47,175 nt of DNA, from contig JAFGTF010000153.1 of NCBI GenBank assembly GCA_016934265.1, positions 1-47,175 on the forward strand, read 5' to 3'. A model generated the notes under the pieces. That model searched no databases. It was given only the letters and a program-made list of their open reading frames with translations, and was not told where the DNA came from. Within the stretch, counting starts at the first letter, position 1. The number at the start of each line of letters is the position of its first letter. Below are positions 1 to 9,854 of this stretch, piece after piece. This DNA comes from Spirochaetota bacterium. GTDB taxonomy: Bacteria; Spirochaetota; B62-G9; DRHN01. The position numbers and the translations under genes are program-made.

Positions 1-340
1 AGGCATAAAGCCTCGATTTGAGCCATAGGCGACTTTTGTCTTCTGCAGTAAAGACAACATCGGATGATGTTGTCTTACGCCTCGTAATGAAACAGTCATG
101 GTTAATATTCCCATAATTTATTACAACTATTTTGGAGAAGAACCTGATTTTTTTGCTTCACAATACGGTCGATATGGCTGTTTAAATTACGCTATCGTCC
201 AGTGACTGTTATTATCCCGGTATGATCTCTTAAAAAAATTTGCATCGCTTGCCACACCTGCTCTACAATATAAGTTATCTAAAAAGTGATTACGCGTTTC
301 ATCTTCAACTGTGTATCGATTGTCTTACAGGAAAAGGGAA
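1..340. other. Non-coding leader region before the hybrid kinase
   Basis: No convincing gene is visible on either strand, and the stretch is more AT-rich than the coding DNA to its right. It holds a perfect 11-bp stem with a 4-base loop at 51-61/66-76 (arm AAGACAACATC). Neither side has a T-run, so this is not a typical intrinsic terminator. A sigma70-like promoter sits at 240-269. The hairpin may be an RNA structure, a protein-binding dyad or the end of a feature lying outside the window. Confidence 0.5.
240..269 (+). promoter_or_regulatory. Putative sigma70 promoter of the hybrid kinase gene
   Basis: TTGCAT (240-245) and TACAAT (264-269) are separated by 18 bp, about 70 bp before the chosen start codon. 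The match to the -35/-10 consensus is good, but this is a motif call only. Confidence 0.45.
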
Positions 341-3300
341 ATGAAAGAGCTACGTATACTAATTCTAGAGGACAATCCGAATGATTCAAAGCTGATCAAC
401 CGTACGCTTGCCGACTCCGGCCTGGAATTCACTTCGAAATGCGTCGGTACGGAGGAAGAGTTCGAACGTATCCTTGATGAATACAAACCCACGCTCATAC
501 TCGCGGACTACAGGCTTCCCTCTGCCGGCGGAATGACTGCGCTTCTCCATGCGAAGAGCAAAGCCCCCGCGGTGCCGTTTATTATCGTTTCCGATACGGT
601 CGGGGAGGAGCTCGCGGCCGAGGCTCTCAATGCGGGGGCGGAGGACTATGTCCTGAAGGACGAGCTTTTAAACCTCGCCCCCCTCGTGAAGAGGGCGATC
701 GGCGAGATCGAGAAACGTCCCCGAAAACGCTCGCCGAGAACGAAAAACAATAAGGACGAGGGGCGATTCAGAAAACTTGCGGACAGTATAGGCAGCGGCG
801 TCGCGGTATTCAAGCCCGTGGATGAGGGGAACGACTTCATATTCGTCGATATAAACAAAGCCGCCTGCATGATAGAGAGAGTGATAAAAAAGGAGGTGAT
901 CGGAAGAAGCGTCCGGGATCTCTTTCCCGGGGTCGGGGAGTTCGGGCTTTTAGAAGTATTACGGAGGGTATGGAACACGGGAGTTCCGGAGCACCATCCC
1001 GCATCGTACTACCATGACGACAGGATCGAGGGGTGGCGGGAGAACTACGTATACAGGCTGCCCTCCGGAGAGATCGTAGCGGTGTACGACGATATCACCG
1101 AAAAGAAACGCATCGAGGAGGAGCTGAAAAAAAGCGAGGAGCGGTTCAGGGCGATAGCGGAGCGGAGCTTCGACGCGATATTCATCGTTACCCGGGAGGG
1201 AGAAATAGAGTACGTTTCTCCAGCAATAGAGCGGATCATCGGGTTCTCTCCGAAAGAGCTAGCCGGCCGACGCTTTCTGGAATTCGTTCCGCAGGAGGAA
1301 CACACGAAGGCGAACGGCATGGTCTCCGGTATTCTGGCGGGCAGGATCGTGGAGGGGTTTCTTCTGACTATGCAGAAGAAGGACCGGACCGCGATATACA
1401 TAGAGGTGAACGCCTCGCCGATCAGGGAGGGGGAAGAGGTAAAAGGCATCCAGGGGGCGATACGGGACATTACGGAACGTGTAAGAATGGAAGAAGAGTG
1501 CAGGATGCTCGCACGCTTTCCGTCGGAGAATCCCAATCCCGTTATCCGGGTCTCGAAAGAGGGAACGGTCCTGTATGCAAATAAGGCGTCGGACAGGGTG
1601 CTCTCATACTGGCGGTGCGGTATCGGAGACGCGGTGCCTCCACGGTTTCGGAGCGTGATCACCGACTCGTTCGAGCAGGGCACGGTTACGAAGATCGAAG
1701 CTGAATGCGGCGAGTTCGTCTGCGCATTCACGATCGCACCGTTCGTGGAAGGGGGTTACATCAACCTGTACGGCCTCGACGTCACCGAGCAAAAAAGGGC
1801 GCAGGAGCGGATCTCGCTGCTTTCCTCCGCAGTAGAGCAGACGAGCGAAGGCATCGCGATCAGCGACCTGAAGGGGAATCTCCTTTTCGTAAACAACGCC
1901 TTCGCTCGCATTCACGGCTGCTCGGTGGAAGAGCTGCAGGGAAAGAACATATCCGTGCTCCATACAGACGAGCAGATGGAATCGGTAAAAGAGGCGAACA
2001 GGGTGCTTGTCGAAAAAGGGGAGTTTACCGGCGAGGTATGGCATACGCGAAAGAGCGGGGAAGTATTCCCGACCCTCATGCAGAACTCGGTGCTGAGAGA
2101 TGAGAATAACCAAGCGGTCGGCCTGATTGGAACCCTGCGCGACATCACGGGGCGAAAGATGGAGGAGCAGGAGCTCCGTACGCTGTCGCTTGCAGTGCAT
2201 CAGAGCCCCGTGAGTATCATGATTACGGACAGGGAGGGAATTATCGAGTATGTGAACAGGCGGTTTGAGGAAATCACCGGATACCGCTACGGGGAGGCGC
2301 TGGGCCGAAACCCGCGGCTGCTCAAATCGGGGGAGCACAACCTGGATTTCTACAAGGAGCTTTGGGACACCATAACACAGGGGAAAAGCTGGCAGGGCGA
2401 ATTTCACAACCGCCGGAAGAACGGGGAGCTTTTCTGGGAAAGCGCGGCGATATCGCCTATAAAAAACGACGAGGGCGAAATCACACACTTTCTCGGTATC
2501 AAGGAGGATATAACCAGGCATAAGGTTTTAGAGCAGCAGCTCATCCATTCACAGAAGATGGAGGCCATCGGGACGCTTGCCGGCGGGATCGCCCATGATT
2601 TTAACAACATGCTCAGCGTCATAATCGGGTACAGCGATTTTCTCCTAATGCAGATCCCCGAAGATGACAGGAAGCACGGCATCATCAAAGAGATCAGGAA
2701 GTCGGGAACCAGGGCGGCGAATATCGCACAGCAGCTGCTCGCATTCAGCCGCAAGCAGATGCTGGCAAAACATATCGTAGACCTCAACGCGGTGGTGACC
2801 GATATGAATAAGATGCTGAAACGTCTCATAAGCGAGGACATCGAGCTTACGACACGATTCGCGAAAGGACTATGGCCGGTACACGCGGACAGGGTGCAGA
2901 TGGAGCAGGTCGTCATGAATCTCGTCATCAACGCCCGTGATGCAATGCCCAAGGGGGGTAGGATCAGTATCATCACCGGGAACGTAACGGTCGATGAAGA
3001 ATATTGCAGAAGGTACCCGTACGCACGCACGGGTGATTATATAAGTCTTGCGGTCACGGATACCGGCATAGGCATGAGCAGGCAAACGGCCGAGCGGATC
3101 TTCGATCCCTTTTTTACCACAAAGGAGACCGGTACGGGTCTCGGGCTTTCCGTTGTATACGGTATCGTAAAGCAGCACGGCGGCTGGATAAACACCGAGA
3201 GCGAGGAGGGGAGCGGGACGACGTTCGTTGTGTACATTCCAGCCTCGGCGGAGTCTCAGGAGGGCAGTGAAGAAAAAACGGCGAGGGTGGAGGAGCTTGC

Positions 3301-3676
3301 CGGGCGCGGAGAACGTATCCTGCTCGTTGAAGACGACAGGATTCTTCGGGAGTTCACAGTGAACGTTCTCCGGCAGAACGGGTACACGGTGTTCGAGGCG
3401 GAGAATGCGGAGCAGGCCCTGGACATCTATACGCTTGAAAAGGGGAAGTTCGCGCTTCTGTTCAGCGATGTGGTGCTGCCGAACCTGTCTGGAGTCGAGC
3501 TGGCCGGAGACCTTTTGGACCGCGACCCGAAACTGCCGGTTCTTCTTTCAAGCGGGTACATGGACGGGAAAGCACAGTGGGAGGTTATAGAAGAGAAGGG
3601 ATACAAATTCATCCAGAAGCCCTATAGCCTGAAGAACCTTCTCTCCCGTATCAAAGACGCCGTACGGGGCGGTTGA
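341..3676 (+). CDS. Hybrid sensor histidine kinase, REC-PAS(x5)-HisKA-HATPase-REC
   Basis: This is a soluble multi-domain two-component kinase of about 1111 residues. The N-terminal receiver (about 1-120) has phospho-acceptor D56 in an ADYRLP context. Four or five PAS domains follow between about 140 and 735; the third, near 388-495, is degenerate. The HisKA H-box contains H752 in GGIAHDFNN. The ATPase domain shows NLVINARDAMP, DTGIGMS near 907 and a TGLGLS box near 932. A C-terminal receiver (about 985-1105) has D1043 in FSDVVLP. No membrane segment is seen, so it is probably a cytoplasmic redox, energy or ligand sensor. The start at 341 was preferred over a GTG at 311 because AGGAAAAGGGA lies just upstream of 341. 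It is monocistronic, and no partner regulator is adjacent. Confidence 0.9.
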   Translation: MKELRILILEDNPNDSKLINRTLADSGLEFTSKCVGTEEEFERILDEYKPTLILADYRLPSAGGMTALLHAKSKAPAVPFIIVSDTVGEELAAEALNAGAEDYVLKDELLNLAPLVKRAIGEIEKRPRKRSPRTKNNKDEGRFRKLADSIGSGVAVFKPVDEGNDFIFVDINKAACMIERVIKKEVIGRSVRDLFPGVGEFGLLEVLRRVWNTGVPEHHPASYYHDDRIEGWRENYVYRLPSGEIVAVYDDITEKKRIEEELKKSEERFRAIAERSFDAIFIVTREGEIEYVSPAIERIIGFSPKELAGRRFLEFVPQEEHTKANGMVSGILAGRIVEGFLLTMQKKDRTAIYIEVNASPIREGEEVKGIQGAIRDITERVRMEEECRMLARFPSENPNPVIRVSKEGTVLYANKASDRVLSYWRCGIGDAVPPRFRSVITDSFEQGTVTKIEAECGEFVCAFTIAPFVEGGYINLYGLDVTEQKRAQERISLLSSAVEQTSEGIAISDLKGNLLFVNNAFARIHGCSVEELQGKNISVLHTDEQMESVKEANRVLVEKGEFTGEVWHTRKSGEVFPTLMQNSVLRDENNQAVGLIGTLRDITGRKMEEQELRTLSLAVHQSPVSIMITDREGIIEYVNRRFEEITGYRYGEALGRNPRLLKSGEHNLDFYKELWDTITQGKSWQGEFHNRRKNGELFWESAAISPIKNDEGEITHFLGIKEDITRHKVLEQQLIHSQKMEAIGTLAGGIAHDFNNMLSVIIGYSDFLLMQIPEDDRKHGIIKEIRKSGTRAANIAQQLLAFSRKQMLAKHIVDLNAVVTDMNKMLKRLISEDIELTTRFAKGLWPVHADRVQMEQVVMNLVINARDAMPKGGRISIITGNVTVDEEYCRRYPYARTGDYISLAVTDTGIGMSRQTAERIFDPFFTTKETGTGLGLSVVYGIVKQHGGWINTESEEGSGTTFVVYIPASAESQEGSEEKTARVEELAGRGERILLVEDDRILREFTVNVLRQNGYTVFEAENAEQALDIYTLEKGKFALLFSDVVLPNLSGVELAGDLLDRDPKLPVLLSSGYMDGKAQWEVIEEKGYKFIQKPYSLKNLLSRIKDAVRGG

Positions 3677-3767
3677 GGATTGCGGTCGTTCAATAGGACG
3701 AGGCTTTAAAAATGCGGAAGCGGCACCCATTGCTGTTAAAATAATAAAATCCATAAAAAGGTACAGC

Positions 3768-3796
3768 TTGCATAAATGTTAAAAAACTGATACTAT
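3768..3796 (+). promoter_or_regulatory. Promoter of dppA
   Basis: TTGCAT (3768-3773) and TACTAT (3791-3796) have the ideal 17-bp spacing. The expected start of transcription near 3803 leaves a short leader carrying a strong Shine-Dalgarno AGAGGAGGAG (3817-3826) before the ATG at 3829. Confidence 0.7.
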
Positions 3797-3828
3797 ACCA
3801 TCTGTAATTCTTTAAAAGAGGAGGAGAT

Positions 3829-5544
3829 ATGAGAAAGCATCTAGTATCGTTGGTTGTCTTTTCGCTTGCGCTATTTATGTTGCTCCCGGCGGCCGTGGTA
3901 TTTGCCAGCTCCACGAAGGAGGAGGCACCGAAGAAGCCGGCACCGGTGGAGAAAGCGCCGGAACCGGAGAAACCGAAACCGAAGCCGGAACAGATTTTCG
4001 TATTCGGAAGCTCTGGTGACGCGGTCAGGCTCGATCCCGCGGATGTCACGGACGGCGAGTCGATCCAGCGGATGGACAACATATTCGAAGGACTTGTTGA
4101 ATACAAGTCGGGATCAACAGAAATCAAACCATGTCTCGCAACATCGTGGGAGATGTCGAACAACGGCACCGAGATCGTCTTCAACCTCAGGCGCGGGGTG
4201 AAGTTCCATGACGGCACTGACTTCAATGCGGATGCAGTCGTCTTCTCATTCGCCAGGCAGTACGACCCAAATCATCCGTTCAACCAGTACGGAGAGTGGG
4301 CGTACTGGGGCTATATGTTCTACGACGTGGACCATATGGAGAAGATCGACGACTACACGGTGAAGCTTGTGCTGAAGCGCCCCAACGCGTCGATTATGAC
4401 CTCTTTGGCCATGTTCACGACCTGTATCGTTTCTCCCTCGAATGCACAGAAGTGGGGGGAGGACGCTTTCTCTCACCCGGCGGGGACGGGACCGTTCAAG
4501 TTCGTAGAGTGGGTGAAAGACGACCATATCACACTCGCTGCGAATGACAACTACTGGCGTGAGCGCCCGAGACTCGATAAGGTCATCTTCAGGGTCATTC
4601 CGGATCCGTCCGCGCGTCTGCTCGCCCTTGAGGTGGGGGAAGTGCACGGTATCGAATACCCCAACCCGGCGGATTTCGACAGGATACGGAGTAACTCGGA
4701 CCTTAATCTCATGTCCGAACCGGGTATGAACATTGGTTACATGGCGATGAATACCGGCTTCGGCTACAAGGACAAGAACAAGAACGGCAAGCGCGATTCG
4801 GATGAGAAGCTCGAAAAGACCCCCGGATACTACGAGCCGCTCACCAAGCAGAAGGTACGGCAGGCCATCCAGTACGCGATAGACAAGAAGTCGATCGTCG
4901 ATAACCTGTACATGGGTACCGCGTCGGTGGCGAAGAACGGCATGCCCCCATTTATGATCGGCTACAACAACGCCGTGCAGGATTACACGTACGACCCGGA
5001 CATGGCAAAAAAGCTGTTAAAGGAGGCAGGGTATCCGAAAGGCTTCGAGGTAACGCTCCACGTCATGCCGGTTTCGAGACCGTACATGTTCGATCCGCCT
5101 GCAGTAGGGGAGGCGATCCAGAGCTACCTCGGCGCAGTGGGCATCAAGGTGAACTTCTACCAGGTGGACTGGGGTACGTATCTCCAGGAGACGGAGTCCG
5201 GAATGCACCAGATGTGCATGCTCGGCTGGACCGGAGACAACGGCGACCCGGACAACTTCATGAACGTCCTCTACGGTCCGAATTCCGCAAGCATCGGCTC
5301 CGCCGGGAACTACGCCTTCTACAGTGATCTCGAGGCGCAGAAGTACCTCGACGCGGCGCTTTTGACATACGACGTGGAGGAGCGGGCGAAGAACTACAAG
5401 AAGGTGCAGGAGATGCTCCACGATTTCGCGGGGTGGGTATATATCGCGCACGCGAACCAGTCGCTCGTGTTTAACAAGAAAGTGAAAGGCTACGTGTTGC
5501 ATCCGACCTCGAGGAAGTTCTTCTATCCGGTATACGTGGAGTAA
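3829..5544 (+). CDS. dppA: Periplasmic peptide-binding protein (SBP_bac_5, DppA/OppA family)
   Basis: This 571-residue extracellular solute-binding protein is expected to deliver di- or oligopeptides to the DppBCDF importer encoded downstream. Residues 1-27 form a Sec signal peptide ending VVFA, with no lipobox Cys, so the mature protein should be free in the periplasm. Residues 28-54 are a Lys/Pro/Glu-rich linker of the kind seen as a spacer in envelope proteins. The rest matches family 5: LDPADVTDGES, NNGTEIVFNLRRGVKFHDG, ANDNYWRERP, and VRQAIQYAIDKKSI. An unusual insertion at 315-326 reads DKNKNGKRDSDE and matches an EF-hand calcium loop. A strong terminator follows, so dppA is probably expressed separately from, and more highly than, dppBCDF. 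Confidence 0.92.
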   Translation: MRKHLVSLVVFSLALFMLLPAAVVFASSTKEEAPKKPAPVEKAPEPEKPKPKPEQIFVFGSSGDAVRLDPADVTDGESIQRMDNIFEGLVEYKSGSTEIKPCLATSWEMSNNGTEIVFNLRRGVKFHDGTDFNADAVVFSFARQYDPNHPFNQYGEWAYWGYMFYDVDHMEKIDDYTVKLVLKRPNASIMTSLAMFTTCIVSPSNAQKWGEDAFSHPAGTGPFKFVEWVKDDHITLAANDNYWRERPRLDKVIFRVIPDPSARLLALEVGEVHGIEYPNPADFDRIRSNSDLNLMSEPGMNIGYMAMNTGFGYKDKNKNGKRDSDEKLEKTPGYYEPLTKQKVRQAIQYAIDKKSIVDNLYMGTASVAKNGMPPFMIGYNNAVQDYTYDPDMAKKLLKEAGYPKGFEVTLHVMPVSRPYMFDPPAVGEAIQSYLGAVGIKVNFYQVDWGTYLQETESGMHQMCMLGWTGDNGDPDNFMNVLYGPNSASIGSAGNYAFYSDLEAQKYLDAALLTYDVEERAKNYKKVQEMLHDFAGWVYIAHANQSLVFNKKVKGYVLHPTSRKFFYPVYVE

Positions 5545-5571
5545 CGAGAGCTTTCGAAAGAAGGTAGAAAG

Positions 5572-5608
5572 GCGGCGGCCTTTTACTTAGGGGCTGCCGC
5601 TTGTTTTT
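5572..5608 (+). terminator. Rho-independent terminator after dppA
   Basis: A 9-bp GC-rich stem (5572-5580 with 5592-5600, one G-U pair) and an 11-base loop are followed by TTGTTTTT. It separates dppA from dppBCDF. Confidence 0.8.
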
Positions 5609-5773
5609 ATGGCGTTTCGAGCCGGTGGCAGGATGTGCTTTTTTCCCCGTTCCGCCGAAAAGTATGGCAGCCAGAGAAACACCCGTTCGAAACAGTGTAC
5701 GGGAGCATAATTATGTGATACTCCGGCGTGCGGCGGGTCTGTTCTTCTTCAGGAGAACGGAGGAAAAAAACGA

Positions 5774-5802
5774 TTGAATGAGGCATGGTTATGGTTTAGA
5801 TT
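5774..5802 (+). promoter_or_regulatory. Putative promoter of dppBCDF
   Basis: TTGAAT (5774-5779), a 17-bp spacer and TAGATT (5797-5802) lie about 40 bp before the dppB start. Because a terminator precedes it, a promoter is needed in this gap, and this is the best match seen. Confidence 0.45.
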
Positions 5803-5840
5803 TATAAACACGTCTGAAAAACATACGAGCATATTTCTTT

Positions 5841-6845
5841 ATGAAGTGGTACATCGCAAAACGGTTGCTTCAGCTCATTCCCGTGCTGCTCGGCGTCGCC
5901 GTCATCTCCTTCTCCCTCATACATCTCGCGCCGGGGGACCCGGCCCGCACGATCGCGGGTGAGCACGCCTCGGAGCAGACCATACAGATGCTGCGCGAGA
6001 AGTACGGCCTCGACAAGCCGATTCACGTGCAGTTCTGGCTATGGTTCAAACAGGTGCTTCGCGGCGACTTCGGACGCTCGATCGTATCAAACGAGTACGT
6101 GGCGAAAGAGATACTCGATCGTTTTCCAAACACCGTTGAGCTTGCCCTTTTCTCAATGCTTATCGCGGTTGTAGTCGGTTTCGTCGCAGGTGTAATCTCC
6201 GCATCCAAACAGTACTCCTTTTTAGACTATACAACCATGGGGGTGGCGCTCTTCGGCGTTTCGATGCCGGTCTTCTGGCTCGGCATCATGCTCATGATGA
6301 TCTTCGGCGTCTTCTTCAGGGTGCTGCCTATCGGCGGTCGTATCGCCTCCGATATTTCGCTGGAACGAATTACAGGACTCTACATCATAGACAGCATCGT
6401 ACGGGGAAACTGGAAAGCGCTCGGCTCGTCGTTCAAATATCTCATCCTCCCCTCGGTCGCGCTCGCGACGATACCTATGGCCACCATTGCGCGGGTGACG
6501 AGATCGAGCATGCTCGAAGTGCTGCGGCAGGACTTCATCAGAACGGAACGGGCGAAGGGGCTTTCGGAACGTATGGTGATATACAAGCACGCAGTACGTA
6601 ACGCCATGCTTCCCGTCATCACGGTGATCGGACTTAACTTCGGGCTCCTGCTCGCCGGGGCGTTGCTCACCGAGACGGTGTTCTCATGGCCCGGGATCGG
6701 TAGATACGTCGTGAAGGCGGTCCAGATGAGGGACTATCCGGTGGTACAGGGGTGCGTGCTCTTCTTCTCTTTCATGTTCGTGATCGTGAACCTCATCACT
6801 GACCTGCTGTATGTACTCATAGATCCGAGAATAAAATATAGGTAG
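5841..6845 (+). CDS. dppB: Dipeptide ABC transporter permease DppB
   Basis: This 334-residue inner-membrane permease forms a translocation pore with DppC. It starts with the family hallmark MKWYIAKRLLQLIPVLLGV, which is the first membrane helix. The EAA loop that docks the ATPases is seen around RTERAKGLSERMVIYKHAVRNA, written here in family-typical form. The C-terminus, ending VLIDPRIKYR, is also typical. Family members are about 305-340 residues, so it looks full length. No clear Shine-Dalgarno lies before the ATG, which may keep translation lower than that of dppA. dppC follows with no gap. Confidence 0.93.
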   Translation: MKWYIAKRLLQLIPVLLGVAVISFSLIHLAPGDPARTIAGEHASEQTIQMLREKYGLDKPIHVQFWLWFKQVLRGDFGRSIVSNEYVAKEILDRFPNTVELALFSMLIAVVVGFVAGVISASKQYSFLDYTTMGVALFGVSMPVFWLGIMLMMIFGVFFRVLPIGGRIASDISLERITGLYIIDSIVRGNWKALGSSFKYLILPSVALATIPMATIARVTRSSMLEVLRQDFIRTERAKGLSERMVIYKHAVRNAMLPVITVIGLNFGLLLAGALLTETVFSWPGIGRYVVKAVQMRDYPVVQGCVLFFSFMFVIVNLITDLLYVLIDPRIKYR

Positions 6846-7739
6846 ATGCCGATGCCCGGAAAACCGCTTGCCATAAGCAGTCGAAACTACCTCTTCAGAC
6901 GGTTTACGGACAACCGTTCCGCCCTCTTCGGCCTCTGTATACTCGTCATGCTCGTGCTCTGTGCCGTGTTCGCCGATTTCATCGCGCCGAACGATCCCAA
7001 TCCCACCCCGCCGGACCTCGCCATCAAGCTGAAGCCTGGATTTTGGAGCGAGGAGGGAGTAGAGGGCATGCCGCTCGGCACCGATGCGCTCGGCCGCTGC
7101 GTGCTGTCGAGAATCATCTACGGTACTCGTGTGAGCCTGTCGGCGGGACTTGTCGCCGTCGGCATCGCAATGATCCTCGGTATCTGCTTCGGAACCCTCG
7201 CCGGTTTCTTCGGCGGTGCGGTGGATTCGGTCATCATGCGGTTCGTGGACATCATGTTTGCGTTTCCCGCGCTGCTCTTAGCCATCGTTATAGTGGCGGT
7301 GATAGGCCAGGGACTGGACAAGGCCATGGTCGCGATCGGAATCGTATACACTCCACAGATGGCGAGAATCATCAGAAGCTCCGTTCTCTACATCAAGGAG
7401 ATGGAGTATATAGAGGTGCAGCAGGCGATAGGTTCTTCCCGCCTGCGGGTAATATTCCGCCACGTCATTCCGAACTCCATCGCACCCGTTATCGTATACG
7501 GCACACTCATGCTTGCAACGGCGATCTTAGACTGCGCCGCGCTCGGGTTCTTGGGCCTTGGAGCGCAGCCGCCGACCCCGGAGTGGGGGGCGATGCTCGC
7601 GAAGAGCTACTCCTACATAGTGAGCGGCGCCTGGTGGGCGGCGACCTTTCCCGGGCTCGCAATACTTTTTTCCGTGCTCGGCCTGAATCTCCTGGGAGAC
7701 GGCCTGCGTGACATCCTGGACCCGAGGCTGAAGCAATGA
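6846..7739 (+). CDS. dppC: Dipeptide ABC transporter permease DppC
   Basis: This 297-residue partner permease of DppB shows the N-terminal helix [20 protein letters not shown] followed by the FIAPNDPN segment typical of Dpp[22 protein letters not shown] is the conserved start of the membrane domain. The EAA loop is near [21 protein letters not shown], and the C-terminus is [15 protein letters not shown]. The ATG directly abuts the dppB stop codon. A second in-frame ATG two codons later is an alternative start. The stop overlaps the dppD start (ATGA), indicating translational coupling. Confidence 0.93.
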   Translation: MPMPGKPLAISSRNYLFRRFTDNRSALFGLCILVMLVLCAVFADFIAPNDPNPTPPDLAIKLKPGFWSEEGVEGMPLGTDALGRCVLSRIIYGTRVSLSAGLVAVGIAMILGICFGTLAGFFGGAVDSVIMRFVDIMFAFPALLLAIVIVAVIGQGLDKAMVAIGIVYTPQMARIIRSSVLYIKEMEYIEVQQAIGSSRLRVIFRHVIPNSIAPVIVYGTLMLATAILDCAALGFLGLGAQPPTPEWGAMLAKSYSYIVSGAWWAATFPGLAILFSVLGLNLLGDGLRDILDPRLKQ

Positions 7740-8716
7740 GCGAGCTCTTGCGTGTCAGAGATCTCACCACACGCTTCTTCACGCACGAGGGAACGGTCCG
7801 CGCCGTGGAAGGCGTGAGCTTCACGATAGAGAAGGGAAAAACACTCGGCCTTGTGGGCGAGTCCGGCTGCGGCAAGAGCGTGACCGCGCTGTCGATCATG
7901 CGGCTCATTCCGGTGCCTCCGGGGAGGATCGTAGGAGGAGAGGTGATCTTCGAGGGTGAGGACCTGTTGCGCTACGACGAACGGCGTATGAGGGATATCC
8001 GGGGGAAAAAGATCTCGATGATATTCCAGGAGCCGATGACCTCGCTCGACCCGGTGTTCACCATAGGGCATGAGATCATGGAGACGGTTCGGCTCCATCA
8101 GAAAAAAAGACGTGCGGAATCGAAAAAACAAGCGGTCGAGGCGCTTAGAACGGTCGGTATGCCGGACCCGGAGCGGAGGATAACTAACTATCCACACGAG
8201 CTCTCCGGTGGAATGAGGCAAAGGGCGATGATCGCGATGGCGCTCTCCTGCAATCCAGTACTGCTCATCGCGGACGAGCCGACGACCGCGCTCGATGTCA
8301 CCATACAGGCCCAGATACTGCGGCTCATAGACGATCTCAAGCAAGAGCTCGGAACGTCCGTGCTGCTTATCACCCACGACCTCGGGGTAGTCGCCGAGAT
8401 GTGCGACTTCGTCGCGGTGATGTATGCCGGGCATATCATCGAATATACGAACGTTCTGACACTCTTTCAAAAGCCCCTTCATCCCTATACCGTCGGGCTC
8501 AACCGATCCATACCGAGGCTGGATATAGAGATAAAACGGCTCGACACGATTCAGGGGCTCGTCCCGAGTCTCGTGGACCTGCCTGCAGGCTGTCCCTTCC
8601 ACCCGCGCTGCAGCCGGGTCATGCCGGTGTGCAGGGAAATAATGCCGCGCCTTTTGGAAACGGAAAAGGAGCATCTCGTGATGTGTCATCTATACGGCGA
8701 GGGGGGTAAACGATGA
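7736..8716 (+). CDS. dppD: Dipeptide ABC transporter ATPase DppD
   Basis: This 326-residue cytoplasmic ATPase energises peptide import. Walker A is GESGCGKS (41-48), the signature is LSGGMRQR near 156, and Walker B is [12 protein letters not shown] near 177 with its catalytic Glu. The C-terminal oligopeptide-transporter region has Cys residues in [15 protein letters not shown] and a later MC. In some DppD/OppD proteins the equivalent cysteines bind an iron-sulfur cluster. It overlaps dppC and dppF by ATGA, so the three are translationally coupled. Confidence 0.95.
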   Translation: MSELLRVRDLTTRFFTHEGTVRAVEGVSFTIEKGKTLGLVGESGCGKSVTALSIMRLIPVPPGRIVGGEVIFEGEDLLRYDERRMRDIRGKKISMIFQEPMTSLDPVFTIGHEIMETVRLHQKKRRAESKKQAVEALRTVGMPDPERRITNYPHELSGGMRQRAMIAMALSCNPVLLIADEPTTALDVTIQAQILRLIDDLKQELGTSVLLITHDLGVVAEMCDFVAVMYAGHIIEYTNVLTLFQKPLHPYTVGLNRSIPRLDIEIKRLDTIQGLVPSLVDLPAGCPFHPRCSRVMPVCREIMPRLLETEKEHLVMCHLYGEGGKR

Positions 8717-9675
8717 AGCCGCTTCTCTCCGTACGGCATCTTACGAAGTGGTTCGACGTCGGAAAGACCGGTCCCGGGAAAAAAGAGGTGCTTAAAGCGG
8801 TGGACGACGTGAGCTTTTCCATAAACAGGGGAGAGGTGCTGGGGCTCGTCGGCGAGTCGGGATGCGGAAAGACGACATGCGGCAAGACGATCCTCCGGAT
8901 ACTCGCTCCGGACGGCGGGAAGATCGTGTTCGACGGGCACGATATCACGAGCCTTGCCCCGAAACAGATGGAGCCTTTCAGACGGCGGATGATGGTGATA
9001 TATCAGGACCCGTTCGGCTCGCTCGACCCGCGGATGACGATCGGCAAGACCATCGCTGAGCCGATGATCGTCCACCGCACCGTTTCGAGGTCCGACCGGA
9101 GGGAACGGGTCGCCGAGATCATGGGAAAGGTCGGTCTCGTTCCGGACCAGATAGATCGCTATCCGCACGAGTTCTCGGGCGGTCAGCGGCAGAGGATCGG
9201 CATCGCGCGGGCGCTCGCGACGAACCCTGACTTCATTGTGGCCGACGAGTCCGTCTCGGCCCTCGATGTCTCGATCCAGGCACAGATAATAAACCTTCTG
9301 CAGGACCTCCAGCAGGAGTTTTCGATTACGCTCCTCTTCATAGCCCATGACCTCTCGGTGATAAAACACATATCCGATAGGGTGGCGGTGATGTACCTCG
9401 GAAAAATCGTCGAGACCGCACCGAAAAAGCGTCTCTTCGACGACCCCAAACATCCCTACACGCAGGCGCTGTTGTCCGCGATACCGGTACCCGACCCGAA
9501 AAAGAGAAAGAAGGGAAACATACTCATGGGAGACGTGCCCTCGCCTATAAACCCTCCTGAAGGCTGCAGGTTCCATCCCCGCTGTCCACAAAGGATGACC
9601 GTCTGCGATAGGAAAGAACCGAAACAGAAAGAAGCAGCCCCCGGTCACTTCGTGTCCTGCTTCCTGTACGACTAA
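8713..9675 (+). CDS. dppF: Dipeptide ABC transporter ATPase DppF
   Basis: This 320-residue second ATPase of the importer pairs with DppD. Walker A is GESGCGKT (47-54), the signature is FSGGQRQR, and Walker B is [12 protein letters not shown]. The C-terminal Cys-containing tail ([15 protein letters not shown] and a later SC) matches that of DppD. It is the last gene of the operon. A bulged hairpin terminator lies about 50 bp downstream. Confidence 0.95.
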   Translation: MKPLLSVRHLTKWFDVGKTGPGKKEVLKAVDDVSFSINRGEVLGLVGESGCGKTTCGKTILRILAPDGGKIVFDGHDITSLAPKQMEPFRRRMMVIYQDPFGSLDPRMTIGKTIAEPMIVHRTVSRSDRRERVAEIMGKVGLVPDQIDRYPHEFSGGQRQRIGIARALATNPDFIVADESVSALDVSIQAQIINLLQDLQQEFSITLLFIAHDLSVIKHISDRVAVMYLGKIVETAPKKRLFDDPKHPYTQALLSAIPVPDPKKRKKGNILMGDVPSPINPPEGCRFHPRCPQRMTVCDRKEPKQKEAAPGHFVSCFLYD

Positions 9676-9727
9676 TCGGATTGTATTCTCACCAAGGCGG
9701 TATTATTTTTTCCTGCGGAGGCGTTTG

Positions 9728-9763
9728 AATAGTTCGGGATAAACACCTTCCCGATACTATTTT
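9728..9763 (+). terminator. Probable terminator after dppF
   Basis: A hairpin with 12 paired bases and one bulge (arms 9728-9739 and 9749-9761, 9-base loop) ends in TTTT. The T-run is short, so strength is uncertain. A weaker GC-rich hairpin followed by TTTTTT lies near 9770-9796. Confidence 0.5.
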
Positions 9764-9854
9764 ACAAAAACCGCGGGGGCCGCCTCATCGTTTTTTGGTG
9801 GGTCTAGATGTCATGACGGCATGAAGATACGGGGATACACAACAGGAGAAATGG

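Noticed and set aside
7613..9648. Two open frames of more than 300 codons each on the minus strand opposite dppD and dppF
   Set aside because: Both mirror ABC ATPase genes with perfect motifs; their products are His/Arg-rich and have no start context.
9770..9800. GC-rich hairpin with TTTTTT before the M16C peptidase gene as a main terminator
   Set aside because: The stem is only about 4 bp with a 3-base loop; the bulged 12-bp hairpin at 9728-9763 is better.
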